This document shows positions 40,614 through 48,866 of a DNA stretch of 64,000 nt, one piece after another. Each line of letters opens with the position of its first letter. Position 1 is the stretch's first letter. Made by a program: the position numbers and the translations under genes. Under the pieces are notes generated by a model that was not told the DNA's origin, searched no databases, and was given only the letters and a program-made list of their open reading frames with translations. The DNA lies in assembly GCF_040581415.1 (NCBI RefSeq), contig NZ_CP114014.1, positions 5,084,001 to 5,148,000 of the forward strand, read 5' to 3'. The DNA is from Paraconexibacter sp040581415 (GTDB taxonomy: Bacteria; Actinomycetota; Thermoleophilia; Solirubrobacterales; Solirubrobacteraceae).

Positions 40614-42437
40614 GTGCGTCGCTCGCTGCCTGGAGCCCCCTGGCTCCCCATCGTCGTACTTATCGGCGGCCTCCTCACCTGGGCCTGGACGAAGGACAGC
40701 TACTTCTTCGCCGACGACTGGCTGAACTTCGGCCAAGCCCAGGAGTACGGCATGGGGATCGACTACCTGAAGCTCGGATACGCCGGACACTTCGCTCCAG
40801 GGCACCGCATCATGGACTGGACGCTGCTGAACTGGTTCGACCTGAGCTGGAACGTCTACCTGCTCTACATGGCCGTTTGCTACATCGCGAGCGTGTGGGC
40901 CCTCGCGGTGCTCTTCCGCGAGCTCGACGTGCCGCCGTTCGTTGCTGCGGTCTGCACCGGCATCTTCGCGCTCTCCCCGGTATGGGTCCGGCTGATCCAG
41001 TGGGAGGCATCGTCGGCGCACGTCGTCCCGGCAACCGCGGGCACCCTCATCTCACTCGCGGCTGCCGTCGCCTGGATGAACCGCCCTCGGCCGTGGCTGG
41101 TCGTCCTGAGCACGCTCGGCATGGCCTTCGGGCTGCTGTTCTACGAGAAGCCCGTCCTGATCGTGGGCTACGTCGTCCTGCTGAGGTGGGTCAAGCTCCC
41201 GAAGCTCGATGTCGGATCGGTTCTGGCCGCCGCCCGTCGGGACCTTCCATTGCTGGCCGCGCTCGGTGGCGTGGCCGCTGTGTACACCGTGCTCGTCGTC
41301 ACGGGGGGGTACAGCAACACCAGCACGCACGCGTCGCTGGACCAGTGGTCGCACTACATCTGGCGGAGCTGGGTGAGCGGGACCATCACGCTGATCATCG
41401 GACAGGGCTCACCCACGTACGCGCCCGACATCCCGGTGGTGCTGCGGGTGCTTGCGCAACTCGTGTTCTTCGGCCTGATCGCCTGGTCTGTCCGACGCGC
41501 TCGTGTCGCGTGGCGGGCGTGGGCCTTCTTCCTCATCGTCTGGGTCGTCAACGTCGGTCTGGTCGGCATTGGTCGCCTGGCCGGCTTCGGGTCGGGCATC
41601 GGCCTCGACCCGCGGTACTACGCCGAGATGGGCTACCTGCTGCCGATCGCGGTCGCGCTGGCCTTTGCTACCCGGAGGGACGGCGCGAAGACCGACGCGG
41701 AGGAACGCGGCGACAGCGACCCGTTTCTCCCGCGGCGCACCGGTCCACGGGTTGCTGCGGGCCTGCTCGCAGCGTTGTTCGTCGCCTCCGCGGTCAATGC
41801 GTTCGAGCGGCTCGACGACCACTGGGAAGGCCGCGAGGCACGGATCTGGGTCGACAACCTGCGTGAGACGTCACCCGCCTACCGCGACCGAGGGGGCTAC
41901 CTGTCGGTCTACGACGCGGGCCTACCCAGCGAGGTCATCGGAATCAATACCGAGCCGTACAACCTGCGCTCGCTCATCATCCCGATGCTCGTCGACGCCG
42001 GCACCATATTCGACGGGGGCGGCGAGAAGCCGGCCGAGATCCTCAAGGACGGGACCGTGCGCTCGTCCTATTACTCGCGTCGGACCAGCGGCGACATCGG
42101 GGAGGCGACAGTCCTTTCCGGTGACGTCCGCCGGACCCGCCGACAGATCTGCGCGACCACGCCGGCGGACGTGCGCTTCCCCGCGCGGCTGACGATCGAG
42201 GCGGGTGACGTCCTCCGCGCCTCGGTGAACGGAACCAACCAGGCCACGCCGCGTGCCCTCGAGATCCGCGTGGACCGCGGGCGCGGCATCCCGGCGCAGT
42301 TCGAGCAGTTCGTGACCGTGCGCCGCCGTCAGCAGTCGAGCGGCACGATCATCGCCAACGGACCGATCCGTGCCTTTGCCGTCCGCGTGCCAGCCGGGAC
42401 CTGTCTGCGCGGGGCGGAGATCGGCCACACGACCTAG
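40614..42437 (+). CDS. Polytopic membrane protein, probable GT-C glycosyltransferase
   Basis: 607 aa with about ten helices in the first 410 residues and a soluble extracytoplasmic C-terminal domain (430-607). The first outer loop holds DSYFFADDWLNFGQAQEYG, an acidic pair placed like the catalytic DD/DE of GT-C enzymes, and FAPGHRIMDW. GT-C enzymes take sugars from polyprenyl phosphates, which the GT2 enzymes here could supply. The start is GTG 40614, after an AAGGAG located in the end of the flippase gene. A homologous layout (FFDEWDW after TM1) is seen in the protein at 45.5-47.1 kb. Its stop overlaps that of the convergent GT2 gene in CCTAGG. Confidence 0.75.
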   Translation: MRRSLPGAPWLPIVVLIGGLLTWAWTKDSYFFADDWLNFGQAQEYGMGIDYLKLGYAGHFAPGHRIMDWTLLNWFDLSWNVYLLYMAVCYIASVWALAVLFRELDVPPFVAAVCTGIFALSPVWVRLIQWEASSAHVVPATAGTLISLAAAVAWMNRPRPWLVVLSTLGMAFGLLFYEKPVLIVGYVVLLRWVKLPKLDVGSVLAAARRDLPLLAALGGVAAVYTVLVVTGGYSNTSTHASLDQWSHYIWRSWVSGTITLIIGQGSPTYAPDIPVVLRVLAQLVFFGLIAWSVRRARVAWRAWAFFLIVWVVNVGLVGIGRLAGFGSGIGLDPRYYAEMGYLLPIAVALAFATRRDGAKTDAEERGDSDPFLPRRTGPRVAAGLLAALFVASAVNAFERLDDHWEGREARIWVDNLRETSPAYRDRGGYLSVYDAGLPSEVIGINTEPYNLRSLIIPMLVDAGTIFDGGGEKPAEILKDGTVRSSYYSRRTSGDIGEATVLSGDVRRTRRQICATTPADVRFPARLTIEAGDVLRASVNGTNQATPRALEIRVDRGRGIPAQFEQFVTVRRRQQSSGTIIANGPIRAFAVRVPAGTCLRGAEIGHTT

Positions 42438-43279
42438 GCGTTTCCTTCGTCCTCGGGAACAACGAGCACGTCGTCACCTGCCCCTTCGCCTCCGGCCGCC
42501 CGTGCCCCCGGGCGTCCGGCGCGCCAGCGATGTGTCACGCCGCTTGCGCCGGAGCGGTAGTCGCCCCGGCTCAGGTGGTGCTCGAGGAAGACCATCAGCA
42601 CGACGTAGGCGTAGCGCGAGCCCATCTCCTGCAGCTTCAGCTTGCTCTCACCGGCCTGGCGGTTGCGCCAGGTGATCGGCGTGATCGCGTAGGAGTGGCC
42701 GCGGACGACGGCCTTCAGGGGGATCTCGACGGTCAGGTTGAAGTGCGGGCTCAGCAGCGGCTGGATGGTCTCGATGACCTCGCGCCGGTAGGCCTTGAAG
42801 GCGTTCGTCGTGTCGTTGTACCCGTGGCCGAACAGCGCCCGGATCCCCAGGTTCACGATGCGGTTCATGTACAGCTTGGTCGACGGGTAGTCGTGCGTCG
42901 ACCCGCCCGCCATGAACCGCGAGCCGAACGCGCAGTCGTAGCCCGCCTGCAGCAGCCGGTAGTAGGCGACCAGGTCATTCGGGCTGTCGGATAGGTCGGC
43001 CATCATGATCGCGACGGCGTCGCCCTCGAAGACGTCCAGGCCGGCCCGGACCGCGAAGCCGAAGCCACCCGGCAGCGGCGAGAGGTGGTACCGCACCCGC
43101 GGGTCCGCCGCCTCGAGCGCCTTGATGATGCGCGCCGTGTCGTCCTTGGAGTTGTCGTCCACGCAGACGATCTCGTGGTCCCCGATGCCCTCGGCGTCCA
43201 GGGTCTGCTGGATCGCGGTGACGGTCTGCGCGATCGACCCCTCCTCGTTGTAGGCGGGGATGACGACCGACAGCTTCAT
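42434..43279 (-). CDS. GT2 glycosyltransferase, DPM1/polyprenyl-phosphate type
   Basis: 281 aa. The GT-A fold has KLSVVIPAYNEEGSI at the start, EIVCVDDNSKDDTA, the metal site MMADLSDSPND, and the acceptor region FGSRFMAGG, NDTTNAFKAYRREV, FNLTVEIPLKAVVRGH. It lacks the membrane helices seen in many relatives. A variable Arg/Gly-rich tail of 35 residues follows. It probably makes polyprenyl-phosphate sugar for the GT-C enzymes. Last gene of a four-gene minus-strand operon with 20-38 bp gaps. The start is ATG 43279. Confidence 0.9.
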   Translation of the reverse strand: MKLSVVIPAYNEEGSIAQTVTAIQQTLDAEGIGDHEIVCVDDNSKDDTARIIKALEAADPRVRYHLSPLPGGFGFAVRAGLDVFEGDAVAIMMADLSDSPNDLVAYYRLLQAGYDCAFGSRFMAGGSTHDYPSTKLYMNRIVNLGIRALFGHGYNDTTNAFKAYRREVIETIQPLLSPHFNLTVEIPLKAVVRGHSYAITPITWRNRQAGESKLKLQEMGSRYAYVVLMVFLEHHLSRGDYRSGASGVTHRWRAGRPGARAAGGEGAGDDVLVVPEDEGNA

Positions 43280-43299
43280 GTCCGCCAGCGGGCTCACTC

Positions 43300-44376
43300 C
43301 TAGCCGGCCGCGGCGGCGGTCCACGCCTCGACGTTGAAGTCGTAGCTCTCCTGCAGCACCTCGTCGATGCCGTACGTCAGCGACCACTCGGGGTAGTCGG
43401 CCTCGAAGGCACCGAGGTCGCTGACCCACCAGCGGTGGTCGCCGATCCGCGCGTCGGGGGACAGCGAGTAGTCCAGCTCCTTGCCGGAGATCGCCTGGCA
43501 CTTCTCGATCGCCTCGAGCATGGAGACGTTCGACGCCCGGCCGCCGCCGAGGTTGTAGACCGCCGACTTCTTCGGCGCCTTGTGGAACGCATGGAAGGCG
43601 GTGACGACGTCGTGGCAGTGGATGTTGTCCCGAACCTGCTTGCCGTCGTAGCCGAAGATCGTGTACGGCTGGCCGGTCACGGTGCAGCGCATCAGGTAGG
43701 CGAGGAAGCCGTGCAGCTGCGCGCCGGCGTGCTGCGGACCGGTGAGGCAGCCGCCGCGGAAGCAGACCGTCGGCATGTCGAAATAGCGGCCGTACTCCTG
43801 CACGAGCAGGTCGGCGGCGACCTTGGAGACGCCGAACAGCGAGTGCGTGCAGGTGTCGATCGGCATCGTCAGGTCCACGCCGCCGTACCACTCGTGGTCC
43901 TCGGGCAGCTCGAGCCGCATGTCGGTCTCGATCAGCGGCAGGAAGTTCGGGCGGTCGCCGTAGACCTTGTTCGTCGACGTGAAGGCGAACGTCGCGTCCG
44001 GCGTGTGGTTGCGCGCGGCCTGCAGCAGGTTCAGCGTGCCGTTGGCGTTGACGGTGAAGTCGGTCTGCGGGTCGCTCGCGGCCCAGTCGTGCGACGGCTG
44101 CGCCGCGGTGTGAACGATCAGCTCGATGTCCTTCGCGTTGTCGGCGAAGACCTTCGCGACCCCGTCCGCGTCGCGGATGTCGAGGTCCAGCCCACGGAAG
44201 CCCTCGACCTCGGCCTTGAGCTTCTCGGTGGTCGGCGTGGTGGTCGCCTCCGGGCCGAAGAACTGCGCGCGCATGTCGTTGTCCAGCCCGATGACGTCGA
44301 AGCCCTGCTGCGCGAAGTAGCGGACGGACTCCGAGCCGATGAGGCCCCCGGATCCGGTGACGATGGCGATAGGCAT
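43300..44376 (-). CDS. NAD-dependent nucleotide-sugar epimerase (CDP-paratose epimerase-like)
   Basis: 358 aa, extended SDR. The Rossmann motif is IAIVTGSGGLIGSE; the Ser/Thr site is FTSTNKVYGD. The position of the catalytic Tyr in YxxxK is Phe: HSLFGVSKVAADLL. The order of motifs (CFRGGCLTGPQHAGAQLHGFLAYL, GKQVRDNIHCHDVV, YNLGGGRASNVS) follows a subgroup related to CDP-paratose/tyvelose 2-epimerases, some of which also appear to have Phe here. Acts in the cytoplasm on nucleotide sugars for the glycan. It lies between a second epimerase and the GT2 gene. Confidence 0.85.
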   Translation of the reverse strand: MPIAIVTGSGGLIGSESVRYFAQQGFDVIGLDNDMRAQFFGPEATTTPTTEKLKAEVEGFRGLDLDIRDADGVAKVFADNAKDIELIVHTAAQPSHDWAASDPQTDFTVNANGTLNLLQAARNHTPDATFAFTSTNKVYGDRPNFLPLIETDMRLELPEDHEWYGGVDLTMPIDTCTHSLFGVSKVAADLLVQEYGRYFDMPTVCFRGGCLTGPQHAGAQLHGFLAYLMRCTVTGQPYTIFGYDGKQVRDNIHCHDVVTAFHAFHKAPKKSAVYNLGGGRASNVSMLEAIEKCQAISGKELDYSLSPDARIGDHRWWVSDLGAFEADYPEWSLTYGIDEVLQESYDFNVEAWTAAAAG

Positions 44377-44403
44377 GAGAGGAGGAGGTCCCTTCGGTCG
44401 GGT

Positions 44404-45447
44404 TCAGCCCAGGGCGCTCAGCACGAGCGCCTCGTTGGCGGCGATCCACGCGGAGATGTCCGCGAGGACGGTCTGGGGGGGTCGGGACGGGCGCCAGTCG
44501 GTGTGCGCGTACAGCGCCGCGCAGTCCGACAGGTAGATGCGCACGTCCCCGGGACGCGTCTCGCCGGCGGAGGTGACGGCGACCGTGGTGCCGGTGATCT
44601 GCGCGCAGAGCTCGGTCGTCTCGCGGAGCGACAGGCTGCCCGCGCGGCCACCGCCGACGTTGAACGTCGTGCCCGCCCAGTGCGCCGGGTCGGACAGCTG
44701 CAGGTCGACCAGCTCGGTGAGGTCGTCCACGTGCAGCAGGTCCCGCACCTGCTTGCCCGTCCCGCCGTAGCCGATGTACTTCAGGGCCTTGCCCTGGTGA
44801 TGGCTCAGCAGCCAGTGCGTGAAGACGCCCTGGTCGACCTTGCCCATCTGCCACGGTCCGGCGATGACGCCGCAGCGGTTCACGGTCGTCGGGATGCCGT
44901 AGGTCTCGGCGTACTCCGTGATCAGCAGTTCGGAGGCGAGCTTCGTCGCGCCGTACAGCGTGCGCGAGCCGGCGAGCGGGAAGTCCTCGGCTACCCCATC
45001 GCTGTCGACGAGCTCGAAGCGGGTCTCGGCCTCGGTGTGCTCCATCGCTTCGAGCGCGGCGACCGGGTACACGCGGCTGGTCGACAGGAAGATCAGCTGG
45101 GCGTCGTGCTTGGCCGCGAGCTCGAGGCACCGGTAGGCGCCCATCAGGTTCGTGTCGACGACGTAGTCGGTCGGGCCGCCGACGGCCGCCATGACGGACG
45201 GCTCGGCACTGCACTCGACCAGCGCGTCGATCTTGCCGACCCGCTCGAGGTCGTCTGAGTGCCGCACGTCGGCGTGGACGAACTCCACTCCGGCCGCCTT
45301 CAGGCGCGGCAGGTTCAGCTCGGAGCCCCGGCGGAAGAGGTTGTCGCAGGCGAGGACGTCCCAATCCGGGTGCAGCGTCGCGAGCGCGACCGAGAGGCTG
45401 GACCCGATGAAGCCGGCTCCGCCGGTGATCAGGACGCGCTTAGACAT
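44404..45447 (-). CDS. NAD-dependent epimerase/dehydratase
   Basis: 347 aa, extended SDR. NAD-binding VLITGGAGFIGSSL is at the N-terminus. The active site is LSTSRVYP with the canonical Tyr-x3-Lys in TLYGATKLASELL. C-terminal substrate segments are YGGTGKQVRDLLHVDDL and FNVGGGRAGSLSL. It resembles UDP-glucose 4-epimerase and dTDP-glucose 4,6-dehydratase-like proteins; the precise reaction cannot be assigned. It shares the RCGVIAGPWQMGKVDQGVFTHWLLSH-type layout with its neighbour, so the two may act in sequence or derive from duplication. ATG 45447 is chosen over an upstream alternative start. Confidence 0.87.
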   Translation of the reverse strand: MSKRVLITGGAGFIGSSLSVALATLHPDWDVLACDNLFRRGSELNLPRLKAAGVEFVHADVRHSDDLERVGKIDALVECSAEPSVMAAVGGPTDYVVDTNLMGAYRCLELAAKHDAQLIFLSTSRVYPVAALEAMEHTEAETRFELVDSDGVAEDFPLAGSRTLYGATKLASELLITEYAETYGIPTTVNRCGVIAGPWQMGKVDQGVFTHWLLSHHQGKALKYIGYGGTGKQVRDLLHVDDLTELVDLQLSDPAHWAGTTFNVGGGRAGSLSLRETTELCAQITGTTVAVTSAGETRPGDVRIYLSDCAALYAHTDWRPSRPPQTVLADISAWIAANEALVLSALG

Positions 45448-45485
45448 CGTCAGCAAGACAGGGCATCGGGAGACGCCGCGGCGGG

Positions 45486-47150
45486 CTACGGGCCCGCGCG
45501 GCAGACCTTCAGGTTACCGGCGGACGCGAACTGCAGATGCCACGGGGCGGTCGAGACGTCGCTGCGGGTGTCGAGGCGGACGGTCCCCCCGGCGGGAATC
45601 TCGGCGATGGGCTCGGTCCCGAAGGCGGACGCGAAGCGGCGTGCGAGGACGCCGGTGGGGCCCTGAGCCGTAATGAGCAGATCTGCGCCATCGGGCAGGC
45701 GGACGTCCAGCCGGGTGTCCGGGCTCTGCGCGCGGGTGACCAGACATGCGCCCCGGTCGCGCACGGTCCCTCCCGTGACCGCGTCGTCGATCGGCGGCGC
45801 GCCGCGCGGCGTCGGGGGTTCCGCCGCTGGGGCGAACGCGATGCTGCCGGTGAGCTTCATGACGTCGTCGGCGGCCAGGCCCTGCGCCTGCGGGACCTTC
45901 AGCAGCTGCGCGGGCGTGAGCCCGATGCGACCGAACGACTCCTCGGCGTAAAGGGTGCGGCCGGCCGTGAGCTGCGGCGAGTTCACCGGGGAGAACTGCA
46001 GGTCGAGCGGGACGCGGTCCCGGCCGACCAGCTCCAGCGCACCGAGGCGCGCGCGCATGTCCTTGGCCTGGAAGCGCAGGAAGCCGCTGATGCCGTCGAT
46101 GGTGTTGGCGTTCCCGACGGCGGCAAACACCAGCACGAGGCCAAGCACGGCGGCCGCCTGCAGCCGGGGGACGACGCGACCCCGCAGGAGCTCGCAGACG
46201 AGCAGGACCAGGAGGATCGCGCCGCAGTAGATGTATCGAGGAGCCTCCGGTTCGTTGTTCTGCGCGCGGCTGAGCCCCGTCAGGACCCACAACGCTGCCG
46301 GGGCGGCCGCCAGGGCCACGAGCCGCGGAGTCAGCCGATCGGCGCGCCAGATCCGAGCACCGACGATTGCTGTCAGGCCGACGAGCAGGAGCCGGCCCCA
46401 CTCGAGCGAGAGCCCGACGATGCCGCCGGCAGCCGCGGCCCCCGAGTCGGCTGCATACGACGGGGTGACGCCCAGGTTCTCGCGCTTCATCTGACCCTCG
46501 CCGTAGCCGAGGTACCACGTGCCGTAGAGCACCAGCGGCGCGGCGAGCACCCACCAGCGCTCCTTGCGCCGAGGATGGAGCGCAAGCTCGACGGCGGCGG
46601 CGATGGCGAAGGCGGCGCCCACCGAGGCAGAGCCCAGGGACAGCGCGAGCAGGACGGCGGCCGCGATGTCGCCGCGGACCGACTCGCGCTCGAGGGCGAG
46701 CAGCGCGCCCAGGCCGAACAGGACACCGACGAGGAACCCGATCTGGAAAGCCCAGAGCAGGTCGTCGCCTGCAGACCCCAAGACGGCGACGAAGCCGGCA
46801 GCGAAGGCACCGCCAACCGTCCCGACCCGTCCGCGCGCGAGCAGGAACACCAACAAGACGCATCCGAGGTGCAGCGACAGCAGGACGGTGCGGAAGACCC
46901 AGTAGTCGTCGAGCCCGGCAACCTGCAGCAACGCCTTGTACATCAGGACCGGCACGACGGAGAGGTGGCCGTTGTGCGGTCCCAGGAGGGAGTCGGCGCT
47001 CATGCCACGGCGCCGCGTGATCCAGTCCCACTCGTCGAAGAACGGGCTGGTGCCCTGCCCGGCGTGCAGGAGGTAGTACGCGACGACGATCAGGAGGAGC
47101 ACGAGGCCCGCGACGGCGGCGCGGGCTGCTCTGGTGTCTTCGTGAGGCAT
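45486..47150 (-). CDS. Polytopic membrane protein, probable GT-C glycosyltransferase
   Basis: 554 aa with ten or eleven helices (first at about 10-30) and a soluble extracytoplasmic end (365-554) with two Cys. The first outer loop has FFDEWDWITRRRGM and then GPHNGHLSVVPVLMYKAL, the same placing of acidic residues as in the 607-aa protein at 40.6 kb, so both probably belong to one GT-C-like family that uses polyprenyl-phosphate sugars. First gene of the operon with two epimerases and a GT2 enzyme. ATG 47150 starts PHEDTRAARAAV. It lies directly downstream, in the direction of transcription, of the secreted-protein array. Confidence 0.75.
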   Translation of the reverse strand: MPHEDTRAARAAVAGLVLLLIVVAYYLLHAGQGTSPFFDEWDWITRRRGMSADSLLGPHNGHLSVVPVLMYKALLQVAGLDDYWVFRTVLLSLHLGCVLLVFLLARGRVGTVGGAFAAGFVAVLGSAGDDLLWAFQIGFLVGVLFGLGALLALERESVRGDIAAAVLLALSLGSASVGAAFAIAAAVELALHPRRKERWWVLAAPLVLYGTWYLGYGEGQMKRENLGVTPSYAADSGAAAAGGIVGLSLEWGRLLLVGLTAIVGARIWRADRLTPRLVALAAAPAALWVLTGLSRAQNNEPEAPRYIYCGAILLVLLVCELLRGRVVPRLQAAAVLGLVLVFAAVGNANTIDGISGFLRFQAKDMRARLGALELVGRDRVPLDLQFSPVNSPQLTAGRTLYAEESFGRIGLTPAQLLKVPQAQGLAADDVMKLTGSIAFAPAAEPPTPRGAPPIDDAVTGGTVRDRGACLVTRAQSPDTRLDVRLPDGADLLITAQGPTGVLARRFASAFGTEPIAEIPAGGTVRLDTRSDVSTAPWHLQFASAGNLKVCRAGP

Positions 47151-47286
47151 AGGCGGAGCAGCCCTGCGGCAGCCGGACCAGGATACGGACCCTCCCGGCT
47201 GCGCGCACACGCGGGCGCCGCAGGTCACCGGCGAACAGCGTCGAGCTCCGCGAGCGACGGCGGCTCGAGGCGCCGGGAGCGGGCGC

Positions 47287-47320
47287 GGCGCCGCCGCCCC
47301 CCGCAGGGGACGGCGGCGCC
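47287..47320 (-). terminator. Array terminator, unit P1
   Basis: GGCGCCGCCG, 14 bases, CGGCGGCGCC, 6 bp after the P1 stop and the last hairpin of the array. Confidence 0.75.
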
Positions 47321-47325
47321 GGCGC

Positions 47326-48720
47326 TCAGCGGCCGAGCTGCTGGTCGATGTTCCCGAGGTTGCTGGGCTCGGTGGCGAGCACGGCGTTCGGGAGCAGCCT
47401 CACCGCGCGAGCGTTGCCGACCGCGGTCGTGTTGTAGAGCAGGTTCACCCGGCTCGGGCCCGGGATGCCCTGGGCCTGCGGCGTCGCCGTGGGCGTCCCG
47501 CCGATCGCCGTGCCGTCGTCCGCCAGCAAGACGAAGTTCGCCGCCGTGACCGAGCCCGCGAGGATCCGGCTGTCGAGCGTGACCACGACGTTCGCCCCGC
47601 TGAACGTCGCCTGGACCGCGTCGGGCGCCGCGGTGTAGCCGGTCGCCTTCGCGCCCGTGTTGCCGCCGACCGGCGCGCCCTGTAGAGCGTTCGGCGTCCC
47701 GTCGGCCTGCGCCAGCACCGCGCCGAAGTCGACGCCTGCCTGTACGAGGTACTCCGTGTACTGGTCGGTCGGGAACTGCGCCTGCACCTTCGTGCCGTCG
47801 CCGACGACGGTCGCCGCCGTGGCCGTCACCGGGGTAAAGGTGTCCGGGGTGTAGGCCGTGAAGAACGCAATGTTCGGGTCCGTCACGCGCTTGTCGAACG
47901 TGTACGTGATCGCGTCGGCGCCCGTGAGCTCCGCGGACAGCAGGATCGGCGCCTGCGAGTCCTGGTTCTGGGTGCCGACCTTCACCGACTGCTGCGGTGA
48001 GGCGAACGGGAAGTTGATCGACTGCGCGGACCCGGAGACCCCGACCGACTTGACGCCGGCGACCGGCGTGCCCGGGCCGAACTCGACGTCGACGACGTTG
48101 TCGTCCGCGGTCGCCGTCACGCCCGTCACGGCGCTGCCGTCCGCCTTCACCGCGTACACGGTGTTCGGGTTGAAGGTCGCCTCGTTCACGTCCTGGTCGA
48201 ACGTCAGCGTGATGAGGTTCAGCCCGCCGCCGGTGGCGACGGCGCTGACGAGGTCCGGCCCGGAGGTGTGCCCGCGGGTGCCGGTCTCACCTGCGGCGCC
48301 GGTGACCTTGATGCTGTCGCCGAGGTTCGTGGCGCCGAGCGTCCCCTGGGTGCTGACGGCGCCGTCGACGACCCTGCCGTACGTGAGCGGGTCGGTGTCG
48401 GGGGTGCCGCCCGCGTAGGTGACGCGCACCGAGCTGCCGGACACCGTCGCCGACGTGCCCGCGTATTCGACGAGACCGGCGAACGAGTACTCGCCGACGA
48501 GGAAGTCGCCGCCGTTGCACGTGCAGTTGATCGTGCGGTCGTACGTGAACGTGATCGCGGTGCCGGAGGTCGTGACGGACACGAGGTTCGGGCGGTCGGT
48601 GAGCGCCGGCACCTTGCCGCCGCCGAGCGCGGCCCACGCCGACCCCGCCGAGCCGAGCACGGCGACGGCCGCGACCGCGGTGGTGACGAGCGCCGTGCGC
48701 CCGCGAGAACGACGAGACAT
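47326..48720 (-). CDS. Array protein P1: secreted four-module Ig-like protein (464 aa)
   Basis: Transcriptionally last and most divergent member. Signal peptide to GSAWA, then the family start ALGGGKVPALTDRPNLVSV. Four modules of about 100-105 residues follow; each opens with P(D/N)LVS or AP.L.SAEL, then a strand ending in a (T/L)(F/Y/L)D(Q/K/R/S) motif (FTYDRTI, LTFDQDV, YTFDKRV, VTLDSRI), and ends in a V.V.F-type strand. This pattern resembles bacterial Ig-like SbsA/SwmB-type repeats. The Cys pair in module 1 is compressed to CTC (NCTCNGGDF). Unlike other copies it has YAGGTPDTDPLTYG, KVQAQFPTDQYTEYLVQAG and NTGAKATGYTAAP. The C-terminus is NIDQQLGR. No membrane anchor or sorting signal. 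Function unknown; surface or extracellular matrix protein inferred. Confidence 0.85.
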   Translation of the reverse strand: MSRRSRGRTALVTTAVAAVAVLGSAGSAWAALGGGKVPALTDRPNLVSVTTSGTAITFTYDRTINCTCNGGDFLVGEYSFAGLVEYAGTSATVSGSSVRVTYAGGTPDTDPLTYGRVVDGAVSTQGTLGATNLGDSIKVTGAAGETGTRGHTSGPDLVSAVATGGGLNLITLTFDQDVNEATFNPNTVYAVKADGSAVTGVTATADDNVVDVEFGPGTPVAGVKSVGVSGSAQSINFPFASPQQSVKVGTQNQDSQAPILLSAELTGADAITYTFDKRVTDPNIAFFTAYTPDTFTPVTATAATVVGDGTKVQAQFPTDQYTEYLVQAGVDFGAVLAQADGTPNALQGAPVGGNTGAKATGYTAAPDAVQATFSGANVVVTLDSRILAGSVTAANFVLLADDGTAIGGTPTATPQAQGIPGPSRVNLLYNTTAVGNARAVRLLPNAVLATEPSNLGNIDQQLGR

Positions 48721-48764
48721 TGGGGTGGAGCCTCCGAGACGGTTGAGGTGACGTACCACGGAGA

Positions 48765-48770
48765 ACCGTA
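48765..48770 (-). promoter_or_regulatory. -10 of array unit P1
   Basis: TACGGT within GGTACGGTTC, 45 nt before the P1 ATG; CTCGGAGGCTCC before the start supplies the ribosome-binding site. Confidence 0.5.
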
Positions 48771-48806
48771 CCGGCCGCGAAGGCGGCACTTCAACGCTGC
48801 AAGGGC

Positions 48807-48837
48807 GACGGCGCCGCGGTCATCCCGCGACGCCGTC
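48807..48837 (-). terminator. Array terminator, unit P2
   Basis: GACGGCGCCGCGG, four bases, CCCGCGACGCCGTC, with one bulge; 30 bp after the P2 stop. Confidence 0.7.
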
Positions 48838-48866
48838 GATCCGCTTTCCGATGCTTCAGGGGCCGG

